Under the pieces are notes generated by a model, which did no database searches, was not told where the DNA came from, and saw nothing but the letters and a program-made list of their open reading frames with translations. A DNA stretch of 57,677 bases, from contig SGPL01000175.1 of assembly GCA_004802705.1 (NCBI GenBank), forward strand, positions 1-57,677, written 5' to 3'. The position numbers were made by a program, and so were the translations under genes. This document shows, piece after piece, positions 9,687 through 20,270 of the stretch. The first letter of the stretch is position 1, and each line of letters starts with the position of its first letter. The stretch comes from Bondarzewia mesenterica. Taxonomy: Eukaryota > Basidiomycota > Agaricomycetes > Russulales > Bondarzewiaceae.

Positions 9687-11213
9687 GTCGGTCCACCAGT
9701 AAATCGTGCCTTTTTCTGAGACCGGTCGGGTAGTTGCCGGTTGTAATCCACCAGCCACACGTCGATCTAGGGCTGGAGGTCAGATTTTTTATCCACCAGA
9801 CGCGCTCACCCACGTTGAGCTCAGGTCCATCCACTAGGTGCCAGTTCAAACCCAGCAGTGGTACCAGAGATGCCACTGCCCCATATCTCAATGGCAGTGC
9901 CGTCCTTGGTGCAAGTCAACAATGGAGCCGCCATTTTTCTTTGCCTCTCGTGCATATAAATATTTTTTTCGAGCCGGTGAGTTTTTCCCTCTTATTTTCT
10001 CATGTAAATCTGCTCCATTCATATCAGCCTTCCTCATTTTGCACACATCTCATCAGCAGCCTTTCTCACGTCTGTCCCTGTGTCTTGCTTGCATTTAATG
10101 GCCGACAATACTGTCTCATTCTGACTAATTCGTTTGTCACACATCACAAGGGTGCTGGCAGAACGAAATTTTGGGGGGTATCACACATCACATCAAGCCT
10201 GTATGAAACCACAACAGGCATTAACCCATATCAAATTGGCCAATTCCTTTCTGAAAGCAATCTTAACCTCAAAATTTCGGCAAATATTCAGACTTTCCCA
10301 AAATACTACTGAAAATTTAAATTTACAGCCTTTCNAAATTTATACATTATGCATCAGGAGAAATTTTACTGATCCTAAGAAGAAACTCATCATTTCAGAC
10401 AAGCTGAACTAGCAAAAAAATTTCCTTAGAAGGAAAATTTCGATACCTTCAGCTCAGCTGAAAGTAAAGGTTTCAGGCTCAATTTGGTTGTACATGTGAC
10501 CAACCTGCCATATTTAATTTCAGACTTGCTGATTTTTTAGATTTCTATCAAATTTCAGACAAAATAACAGAACTTCTAAAAATTTAAGGCCCAGATTGAA
10601 TTCAGAAGCTCTTCAGGGTGTCTTATTTTAAATAATGCCTCTTGTGAACCATTTGATGGTGTCATCTAGTGAGTGTCACAAAATTTTGTGACCCACACCT
10701 AATGCGGTGCAGCTGGAGTCACACAACTTTGACTGGGAATGAAATTATCCCCTTGTCACAGTCATACCCTACCCCAAATGAATGGATGAACTTGAAACCT
10801 GTCACACAGGTCATTTTCAAGAATGAATTGGTCGGAATGGGACAGTACTGTCTGTAAGCTATTGCCAGGGTATTTTGATGACATGTTCAGTTTTTTGTTG
10901 TTGCACCAAGGGCATTTAGTAGCAGCCGTCCAGGAATCGATGCAGCCTGCCGGTCGATGAAAGAAACACTCGGATGAGGTTGAGGATACTGGTTTAGATT
11001 GATTTTCTTTGTACATAAAGAACATCCTCAACTGTTTCCTGTATTTTTTTTTATGCATTTTTTTTCGATTTTTCTTGTAATTTTTAGAAGTCAGGTTATA
11101 TGTCCACCAGTTGAGGCCAAAAAATTTGGGTCGGGTAGGCTCACGGTAGACAATTTCCTATTTTGGGCAAGATTTTTGTCCACTATCTAAGGTCCGAAGT
11201 GCCCAAAAATCCT

Positions 11214-11244
11214 ACCCGACCTTACCCCCTATTATCAGGGGGCC
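11214..11244 (-). repeat. Right TIR of the TA-flanked element
   Basis: This is the reverse complement of the left end with two mismatches. It is flanked by TA at 11245-11246. Confidence 0.85.
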
Positions 11245-11246
11245 TA

Positions 11247-11760
11247 TAATCCCACCATCATCCAATCCAACCCAATCCAACAGAATGTAAGCACCAAAAC
11301 ATATGGAAAATGCGTGCTCAGTAGACCTCGCGCTAGGCAACGTTGAGGCAATACTCGAATTCGAACCCCCGGTGAGTTTCGAGGTCCTCGTCCATTGTTT
11401 CATCTCATGGCGTCTCGGAGTCAAAATCGGTCGCCTCTTGACTACAAAAGTGTCTAGAGGAACGGTCGTGTCTATTAAATGAGCAGTTGACTGTACGTAG
11501 GGGGCGGGTGTTCTTGAACGCGAGGTCACGGTGGCCGGACCGCAATCCCCTCCTCACGCGCACGATCAATGGTCGAGTCTTTCAAATATATCTTATAAAA
11601 TGTGCAGCGGCGAAGCCTCATGATGCTTGCTATCGGTCTTCTCTTCGACGACTTAGACCGAGTGCTGCTCGTCCGGAGAAGCTGGCTAGCAATTCGACCT
11701 TTCTTCTCTTAGATAGGTTTCTTTTGCGAATATTCCTCTGACGACCTCACGAACATCATC
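11247..11760. other. Upstream region of the auxin-efflux-like gene
   Basis: No gene is seen. It separates the TA-flanked element from the start codon at 11761 and must hold the promoter of that gene. A pyrimidine-rich stretch precedes the ATG. No clear TATA box was found. Confidence 0.4.
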
Positions 11761-13744
11761 ATGCTCTCTGCCGGCACATTGATATGGGTATCGTTGCGTC
11801 CTTTGATTCGATTGTGAGCTTTTACACGGTAAATAAATTGGGGGTGTTTCTGAAGCAATTGGCAGGTTTCTTGTTGTCGCATCGGGTTTCGCTTTGACGA
11901 AGGCCGATCTCTTTCCCGCAGTCGCCGCACGGGGCACAGGTCAAGTTATGCTGGTTAGTTATATCCATTGCGTGTTCTTGTCATGAGTTATTGAGTCTGC
12001 ATCAGAACATTGCCCTTCCTTGTCTCATGTTTTCTCGCATCGTGCCGGCCTTCAGTTCAGATAACATCGCTTCTCTAGGTGTGCATGCACATTAGTGACT
12101 CGATCTCACTCTCTGTCTGTTGCGTACTCACGTTTGAGATTCAATCTACGAAGGCCCCTTGATCCTGGTTGCCTTTATTTACGAAGGATTGGGGTTGATC
12201 ATCGCATGGATCATCAAGCAGTTCTTTTGGGTACCGCATCAATTCCGATATGGTATACTTGTTGCGGGAATATTTGGGAATACTGGTGACATTCGTGAGT
12301 GCTCTAAACGGTAGCAAATGCTTGCGAAAGAAGACTTATCGTTCTTTAGCCACGTCTGTCATCATGAGCATCACCGGTGTTGCTCCCTTCAATGGGTCCT
12401 CAGACCAAACCTTGTCTGTTGCCTACATCTCCGCCTTTATTCTGGTGTTCTTCGTACGTATGGGCGAATTCGATTATTTCACAAGGACACGTTCATGATG
12501 CTATCGCCATAGGTGACATTGTTTCCCGCTGGTGGTTCGCGCCTGGTCGCAAAAGACTTTGTGGGGCCAAACGTTGAACCAGACGAGGTTCGCGAGGAAA
12601 TGAAACTCAAAACGTCGAAGGCTGCTCACAATCGGGACTAAAATTCTACGCAAAGCCTGTGCACCCTTTGGACGCGAACGCTATTCAGATGAGAAAGCTG
12701 GGGACGTTGAAGACTCTCCCGTCCAGGAAAAGAAATACGAGATCGACACAAGCAGCCTCAGAGATGACAACATCCCTGCACCAATTCTAAACCAGCCGTC
12801 GCCGACTCACAGCAAGCATGTCTCATTCCATCCTGACGACGGCACCACCATCGTACCCCCCACCTCCGAGCTCAACTTCGCTTCTCGTGTCGCATCCCCT
12901 GCTCCAACGATCACCCAAATCGACGGCGTAAACGACGCCTCGCCGTTCGACAGCCAAGCGCCCCCCGTTCTCGCGTCCGACAGCGCGGTCTCGCGCTCGA
13001 CGCGTCCTCGCACCACGCGCCAAAAAGTCCTCTCCGAAGCCCGCATCTTCGTCTCCAGCCTCGGCAACCCGGCCTCGGTGACCATCATTCTCGCCTTTCC
13101 GATCGCCCTCATCAACCCCGTCAAAGCGCTCTTCATCGCAGTCCCCGGTTCTTCGATCCCAAACGCGCCGGATGGCCAGCCACCGCTGGCCTTCATCATG
13201 GACACCGCGTCGTTTGTCGCCGGCGCGTCGGTCCCGCTCGGACTTGTGTGCCTCGGGAGCGCGCTTGCGCGGCTCAAGATGCCACGGGGAGACTGGGCGT
13301 CCATCCCGAGAGGTGCCATCGTGTCTCTGGCGGTCGGGAGGATGATCGTCATGCCAGTGATTGGCGTCCTCATCGTCAACGGTTTGACTGGAGCTGGTGT
13401 AATCAACAAGGACGATAAGGTTCTACAATTCGTGTGCATGTGCGTCCTCAAGTCTTGTGTCCTTGGAACGTTGTTGATCTTTCGTATGCTAATTTCTTCG
13501 GCATCTGAATGCAGCATCCTCTCATGCTTGCCGACAGCCACGACCCAAGTGCATCTGTTTCCTCTCCATCAACCATTTCCCTCCTAATTCTAATTCTGCT
13601 CGATTCCTCTAGGTCTTCCTGACACAAGTCTTTTCCGGTACCGGCTCGGCCGAGCACCTCTCCGCCTTTCTCATTCCGCAGTACATCATCATGTTTGTTT
13701 CTATGACCGCGCTCACGGCGTACACACTCCAGTCGCTATTCTGA
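11761..13744 (+). CDS. Auxin efflux carrier (PIN-like) family transporter, one frameshift
   Basis: This is a fungal member of the auxin-efflux-carrier/PIN-like membrane transport family, expected in an internal membrane or the plasma membrane; the substrate in fungi is unknown. The exons spell MLSAGTLIWVSLRPL, then FALTKADLFPAVAARGTGQV, NIALPCLMFSRIVPAF, PLILVAFIYEGLGLIIAWII, SVIMSITGVAPFNGSSDQTL, LFPAGGSRLVAKDFVG, a long hydrophilic loop, and then the C-terminal bundle (NPASVTIILAFPIALINPVK, PLGLVCLGSALARLKMP, and the end TALTAYTLQSLF). At least seven short introns are visible. In the central loop the frame runs into TAA (12639-12641). It is restored if the A run at 12609-12612 is one base shorter, which then gives KRRRLLTIGTKI and a continuous frame to the normal C-terminus. 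This is a recent inactivating frameshift or a sequencing error, since everything else looks intact. Confidence 0.85.
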
Positions 13745-14241
13745 GTATCCCACATTCTGAACTTTTTTTTTTTTTTCAATCTGTCTCATCTAAGTTAGCT
13801 GACAGCGGGCGAATATGTATGTTTGTAGATGGATTTCAACTATTTAGACAAGTACTAGACAACCATCGTACGGGCTTGTTGCCTTTGCGTATTTGAAACT
13901 GGCTTGTCAAAGAGTCGCGGACATCACCAAGTTGTCGCAGCGCAAATGCTCTGAACCAACAATCACCTTACAATACGCACGAGTCCGCTCTGATCACACG
14001 ATGCGACAAAAGAACTGGATGTGAAAAAGTGAACTGTATTCGTACAAACATAACCAGAGATCAAAACTATGTCGCCGTTTCTGATCGTGATATGAAATGT
14101 ATACAGCGAAAACGACTCCAAACTCTATATCGTCTACGAGACAACGTCGACGCTAACCTCCAGCGTCCATGACTAGATAAAAGATATATTCTAGACGGCA
14201 TGAAGACCCTGTCTCCCTAAGCTCCACAAGAAGCGATCACC
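13745..14241. other. Convergent intergenic region
   Basis: This holds the 3' ends of the auxin-efflux-like gene (plus) and the fungalysin gene (minus). A T13 tract lies just after the stop codon of the former. No gene is seen. Confidence 0.5.
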
Positions 14242-17147
14242 TCATGCCCATGGCCAATCATCATCATCCCCGGGCTCACCAGGCGCAGGGGAAGGCTCGG
14301 GAGAGGGCTCGGGGGTCTTGTCAGACTTGCACGGCGACGGAACCGCAAAACCCTTCATGCAATCATACATTTCGTCATTGAATTTATGACAACAAATTAT
14401 TAGAGAATTACTCACGTTGAAGCGAATTCCTCCACCCCATGGCGTACGTCCCTCAACCTTCGCATCCTTGCCCAACCCTTTCTCCGCGAACGCGTTCCAC
14501 AGATCGCAGAAGTTCTCGCCACCAGTCAAGACCTCGTCGGCCTGGATGATTGCGTCGCGGGCATCAAAGAACGATGGACGGCACTGCTGCAACTTCATCC
14601 CGTTCAGCACGAGCTGCACGATCAGTGAGTTGCCGTGCTTGGGCACAAGCGGCTTCTCGTTGCCGGCAACATCGTACTGGCGGGGGCGGTAGAAATCACC
14701 CACAGGAATCGTGCCGTTTTCAAGAGGAGATGGTGGAAAGAGTGTGTCGACGAAGCCGTGCTTGGTAATGAGTCGCTGCGAAACAACCCACAGAATCTGA
14801 GCCCAGACTTCACCAATGGCATGGACACCCCAGTAGCCAGGTTTGTCAAGCGTCTTGTATGTGGAGGGGTTGACTGTGTCGTTCTTTGCGAGCCTATTAA
14901 AACAGATGACAGACGGGTTCACAAGCTTGACTCACGAGAGAATATGGGTAGTTGCGAATGCCGCCCTCTTGGTTAGCGGCCCATGAACCCATCGGGTAGT
15001 CAGAGTATTCCTTGTTACTCCTGATAGTCGTAGCTAGGAAATCTGGAAATGCGGTTTAAGACTCACTCCGTCAGGTACTATGAGATAAAGAACACTCACC
15101 TCCCCAACCTTCACCCATACCACCGGACTCACCCCAGCCGAGGCATCCGGAGTTGGCGGGACCACCAGTCAAACGAGTACTCAGACCATGAGAAAGCTCG
15201 TGAATGACAATACCGGCCTCGAGGTCACCATCACGGTACGGGTTCGCAGTGTTCCAGAGGTACATCCGGCAGCGACCGTTCTGACCATCGGGTGGCGTCA
15301 TGAAGTTAGCGTTGTTGAATCCGCTACCATCCTGCGAATGGAAATGGGTCAGAATATTATATTCGTCTATGATTCATATGTGAAAGATAGAATCTCACCT
15401 GCGCATTGGCAATTACCGCATCATTTTCAGCACCGCCACGGCCGAAATTGTGCTGTTGGAAGTTACCAGACACCTCGTCGAAACCATAACTGAAGAAAAG
15501 ATGTTAGAAACCTAAAGACAACAATTACAATCGGATTGAACAGCGTACCGATAGTACAAATCATGGACCATATTTGTTGTGTAGAAAAGCTGGGTAACGG
15601 TCGCATTGATGTACTTCTTCGCCTCAGCCATGGAGTCGCTCTTATCCGACAACTTTGGATTGTACGTATAGTTAAAGACCATGTCATTGCTGCCATCCGG
15701 ACGGTAGTTTTCGAGCCAGTTCGACAGGCCTTCCCAATTCTCATGAGCAAATACCTAATGGCGTGGCAAGTGACACTGTTAGATACAACTCCCCAAAAAT
15801 ATGCAAAAGACACTCACGTTGTTGCCGCGAGTTGCCGTACTGTTTATAAAACCACCCTGGCTGGAAGAACCGCGCGCCAGAGGATCGTTCGCGGCAGGGA
15901 TGACATGCCATCCAAGAGGGCTTGCCAGCACGTCGACGTTCTCCTTCTGCAACGAACGATTGCCAACGCCGGGGTCGTTGACGCCCCACGGGAAGACGTT
16001 GTAAGTTCCAACCGCATGCGGGGTCGTAGGGTTCTTGGGAACAGGCGCATCGGAAGCCCAATCGACGACAGAGATGATGCGATGGGGATAGAGAGCAGAC
16101 ACAGCCGTTTCGTACCAGTTATCCTCCATCTCGACTTCGAACTATTTGAGATAATCAGGAACCCGTTTGGCAGTAGGAAGGAAGACACATACCCTCCAAG
16201 ACACCACAAGAGAGGTCGTGTCACCTTCCGGGATCTGGACGTAGACAGGCTTCGCCTTGACGGGAGTAACCGCATCTGGCACATTGTCGATCGTCATGGT
16301 CATAGAAGTGTGATCGCCCACGAAGTGATGTTCTGCACTAGTCGTCATCTTCTGTAGATACTGCTCATAATTCTCCGAAATGTCATTAGCCAAGCCTTGA
16401 TTAGGCGTGGCAGCGATCATGAACTGCAGAAGCGCGTGCCGAGGATCGTTGTAGTCCCCGCTATCTGGCATCATAGGCGGCAGATCCTGGTATGCACAAT
16501 TAGACTCGTAGATGTGCGGAAGCTCTCCGTAGAAGGCCTCGACATTGACAGAGTCGGCGAATGAAATTTGTTCCGATGAAACAGCCTGCTGTTGGGTGAT
16601 GTAGTTCTTGACAAGCCTGTCACGGCGCCTGAGTTCACTGTTGAGCTCCTGACAGTACTGAGCATGAGGACCCTCAGTCCGAAGTTCTCCTACGGTGTTA
16701 CCTCCACGGTAGAACTAACGGAATATCAGCACCGACGCTTGCGATGAGCTTGTAAGTGCTTACTGAGTCACCGTAAGACAATACCAAGCCATTCTTGATA
16801 TTGACGTTGATATCGCCATCCGCAACTTCCAATCCATCAACCAATTGGCGTACGTGTACGTGAGTCACGCCCGTCGCTTTGTCGGTGTACGAATCCTTGC
16901 GGATGATGAACATGTTTGCTGGCGAGAGCTGGTCACCGAGGAGGTCAGAGACGAAACTCCTCGCAATCTCGAATGGGTCATCCGTCTTGCCAAAGTTACT
17001 GGTAACAGTTACAGGGCCAGCATTGAACTTGGCACGGGGGTGCGTCGGCCCAAATCCGAGCGACTTGCGTCGTGAGACACCGCCAGAATGAGCGAGGGCA
17101 TACCCCGCAAGGCCAGCAAGGGCCAAGGAGGTCGTAAAGAGGCGCAT
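14242..17147 (-). CDS. Fungalysin, secreted M36 zinc metalloprotease
   Basis: This is an extracellular metallo-endopeptidase of MEROPS family M36, made as a preproprotein. The start at 17147 gives a signal peptide, [19 protein letters not shown]. The FTP-type propeptide follows ([20 protein letters not shown]). The catalytic part includes [10 protein letters not shown] and [20 protein letters not shown]. The HELSH zinc-binding signature lies near 15177-15206, with SGGMGEGWG after it (the family's third zinc ligand is in this stretch). The C-terminal part has WALNE-type family segments and [27 protein letters not shown] and [11 protein letters not shown], then a Pro/Glu-rich tail ending in DDDDWPWA. 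Several short introns are present; the last is 63 nt and keeps the frame if retained. The length (about 600 residues) and motifs look intact. The likely role is digestion of external protein. Confidence 0.92.
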
Positions 17148-17651
17148 TGTAGACAGTAAAAGGACTTTAAAATGGAGAATGAAATATGTCCCCAGCAACC
17201 TACCAGTGAAGGGGTTGATGGTGGTGTGAGTGAGAGCTTGCGCAATGCTCGTCTGCCTCTTATCAGCCCTCCGCTGGACGCCCGCCACTGGTCGCACAGC
17301 ATTCTCGATTCTCGGCTGGCACGTTACCCCACACATACCCTCTTTTGGTAATCTTGGGTAAACCAGGGTCCGCTCAGCGAATCTATCACCAGACCATCTC
17401 CAGCGACACGAGTTTGAGGCATGGCCTACAACACGGCAGCTCAACAAAATTGGCCTCTTCACGTCTGTCTCATGTTATTTGGGGTACATGTGCCGGAAAC
17501 TGACGGCGAGAAGCCTATTCCATCATATCATCTACGTAATGCCATACATACAGGTCATTGAGTGCAAGTAGTACTACTCCCTAGATACTTCCGTCGAAAT
17601 CTCTTCGATATCAAGAAACATTTATTTATACTGTACAGCGTTCCACCGAAG
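17148..17651. other. Promoter region of fungalysin / 3' end of MFS gene
   Basis: Both neighbours are on the minus strand. The fungalysin start codon is at 17147 and the MFS stop codon is at 17652. The spacer therefore holds the MFS polyadenylation region and the fungalysin promoter. No TATA box or gene was identified. Confidence 0.4.
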
Positions 17652-19359
17652 TTATAGCCTCCATGGCTTCTCTCCCGGCGTCAATTTACGATTACGTCTG
17701 GCATAGATATATCGCAAAACAAGGACGACCGCAGCTCCCTCCAAGAGAAATGCCGCATTCGTAAAGTGTCCAGTGGGATATCCAGGCGCCTCTTGGGCCT
17801 TATAAATGTAAATACCTGAGACTTGGTGAGCATAAAATCACACCTTGCAATACCATCAGAGACCGACCGATTATTTGTCCAGCAGTACCAATGGTGACAT
17901 TCAATGGAACTGCGAGCGTCGTTGCACTGGTGTTCCGCAAATTCGCGGTGAGCCAACTGAGAAGCGGTGGGTTGCAAGCATAAGAAAAAGATGCCGCGAC
18001 ACAAAGCATCGCATAACGCGCTTTGAATGCAGTAGCTGGGAGAGCACCTACAGTAATATTCGAAGGTCAGCGTTCATCGTGCATGGATAGACATGAAAGG
18101 CCCACACCTTGGATTAGGAAAGATATTCCTGACATTGCAAGGGAAGCGCTCGATCCCAAAGACCACGACTCATACTTATCTGACAATCGAGCCACGATCA
18201 CCGTCACGAAGAAGGCTAAGACGTAGGGTGGTACGGTAAAGAGTTGTGCGCGCAAGCCCTCAAAACCCAAGCCCGCCACGATTGTCGGCGCGAATAGTGA
18301 TATGCTCGAAAATGGGACTGAGATGGATACAAACGCCAGGTAGTGCAGATAAAGCCTCCAATCCGTCAACGTCGCCTTGCTCTCTGCCCAGGTAATCTTG
18401 GCATGGCCCAGCGATGCATCCCCTTTGATTCTATTGACAGCCAGCTCACGCTCCTCTTCGGACATCCATTTCGACGTCTCTGGGTAGTCGGGGAAGAAGA
18501 TGTACACCATCACGGCGCAAGCCACGGATGGGATACCTTCGAGAATGAATAGCCATCTCCATCCTTGGAGGCCCTTGACGCCATTCAATTTTCCGACACC
18601 GAACGCAATCGACCCCCCGAATGCGCCCCCAACAGTCGCACATGCGGCAATCAGGGCCGTGCGGAACGCCCGCTCCTGCGGGCGATACCAGAACGTCAAA
18701 AAATAGATGATGCCCGGGAAAAGTCCCGCCTCGAAGGCGCCGAGAAGAAAGCGTACGGCGGTGAGCCCGCCAAAGTTCTGCACACCCCCCAGAATCATGG
18801 CCGTACCGCCCCAACAGAGCATTAGAAACGCAAACCAGCGGGAAGGATAAAATTTTTTGAGCATGTAGTTCGACGGCATTTCAAATAGGGAGTATGATAT
18901 GAAAAAGACCGTGAGTGCATCGAGGTACTGTTTGTCGGAGACACGAAGCGTTTGATCGAGGGAGTCGCCTTTGTCTGCATTGAGGACTTTCGCGTTACCC
19001 TGCAAATGAGTCAAGTGTTAAAAATGGAATGCATGAGTAGGATAGTGACTTGCGATGTTCGAGCGAACTAAAAAATTGAGAACATAGATGAACATAGAAG
19101 CAGGTAAAACCCGAATGTCTATACGCCTCAATAACCTTAGGATGAGGGTTCAACGTATATCCTGGTAATGTGGATCGTTATGACACGGTACACACCTCTT
19201 CTCAGCAACGGGATCAACAATATATTCTGAGAGAACCTCCTTCTCCAGGATTGGGGAGAGTTTCTCGACATCAATCCCATCTGGGGAGGCCGTGGGGGAA
19301 TAAACTTTGAGCTTCTCCGCCGAGTACGTAGGGTTCGAGGCCGCAATTGTATCCGACAT
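17652..19359 (-). CDS. MFS transporter, Dal5/allantoate permease-like
   Basis: This is a twelve-helix major facilitator of the anion:cation symporter (Dal5/Tna1-like) family, a plasma-membrane importer of small organic anions; vitamin or ureide-type substrates are known for relatives, and the substrate here is unknown. The start at 19359 gives MSDTIAASNPTYSAEK, a hydrophilic N-tail, then RRIDIRVLPASMFIYVLNFL, VRSNI|GNAKVLNADKGDSL, FEMPSNYMLKKFYPSRW, RFLLGAFEAGLFPGIIYFLT, WYRPQERAFRTAL, GWRWLFILEGIPS, FFPDYPETSKWMSEEE, and the C-terminal helices FSYACNPPLLSWLTANLRNT and NVTIGTAGQIIG, ending NRKLTPGEKPWRL. The second intron (19000-19053, 54 nt) starts with GCAAGT instead of GT, which is needed to keep SNI-GNAK in frame. 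The gene appears complete. Confidence 0.92.
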
Positions 19360-20270
19360 CAAAGGTTCTAAAGAGTCTGCGATAGAAATGTGAAGCCTAG
19401 AAAGCAGGGAAGGTGACAGATCAGTCAGACGGGTGTTGCAGAGGGAGAAGCAGATCACCAGCGTTGTGAGATCCAAAAACCTTCCAAGAAAGAGTCCTTT
19501 TAAAACGACACATCTCGTGTGTGTATTCTTATCTGAAAATGTTCCCCAGGGATGCATTATCAAGGCCGGTGTACAGTACATTTCCGCTTCGCGCAAATGG
19601 GCGACGGGCGTGGGGTTGCCAGTGGCTGGAATGCCAAGAATAGGATCTGCTGATTCACCCCATGCAGAAGTTCCATGACCTGGGGTGTACACGGTGACCT
19701 ATCTCATCCTTTACTGGGATCATGTGTGGATCGTTTGAGAAGCGGAAGTCTACAAAGGAGTTCAGATATATAAAAAATCAGGCACCTACCGAACATCAAT
19801 GCAGTCAAGTTATTAAAAGTATCCCGAGCTAAACTTACATTTCGGCGGACCGAGACAAATGTCGTCCTCAAGCACACTGGTCATCATTCAAAGATTTAAC
19901 AGAGAGCGTGCGTGCTGTTCAGTAACGTTGGAATATACGATCCCTGCGAGAGAATAGAGAACTGTCAGTCAGGTACATAGATTGAAATGAATCACTCCGC
20001 GTGATGACTTATCAGACGCTACTGTGCGATAGATTATGCCTCCGAGTAACCTCACATATGGTCAACGAGGTCCAATGATCCAAAACCTTGTAATAGCAAT
20101 TCCAGAGGCTATGCTGAACGCATGCAGAATATGGGCATAAGCATTCATACACTCGTTAGACTTCGGTCAACAAACACATACAAGTACGATCCATCCGCAC
20201 CATCCAGTCAAGTAGTACTTACTATTTATTCAAATTGGTATCATTATCTGGCACGGTATAAACCCCGCAA
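19360..20270. other. Promoter region of the MFS gene
   Basis: No convincing gene. A minus-strand open frame reaches upstream of the MFS start to 19692, but it lacks recognisable sequence and is probably leader. A TATATAAAAAAT tract lies near 19767. The rest is plain intergenic DNA. Confidence 0.4.

Larger units (their letters stand above)
9656..11244. mobile_element. 1.6-kb TIR element with TA target duplication, non-autonomous
   Basis: The ends 9656-9686 and 11214-11244 are inverted repeats of 31 bp with two mismatches. Each begins GGCCCCCTGATAATAGGGGG, itself a hairpin with CCCCCT and AGGGGG arms. A TA dinucleotide flanks each end (9654-9655 and 11245-11246), the duplication expected of Tc1/mariner-like and some other superfamilies. 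Subterminal motifs repeat inside. GGTCGGGTAG occurs at 9724-9733 and 11129-11138 and its complement at 11212-11221. TCCACCAG occurs at 9692, 9747, 9792 and 11103. The AT-rich interior contains no transposase. The longest open frame (192 residues, 9734-10312) has no recognisable domain. I infer a deletion derivative or MITE-like element. Confidence 0.8.

Noticed and set aside
9734..10312. 192-residue open frame inside the TA-flanked element
   Set aside because: No domain or transposase-like motif is visible, and it spans the subterminal repeat zone and AT-rich filler. Reported only as part of the element.
11340..11400. tRNA B-box-like GGGTTCGAATTCGAG on the minus strand
   Set aside because: The flanking bases cannot form a T-stem or acceptor stem and no A-box lies at the right distance.
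12807..13541. 244-residue minus-strand open frame
   Set aside because: It is antisense to the auxin-efflux-like carrier, whose conserved residues explain the sequence.
15536..16357. 273-residue plus-strand open frame
   Set aside because: It lies antisense to the fungalysin exons, has Arg-rich shadow composition and crosses introns of the real gene.
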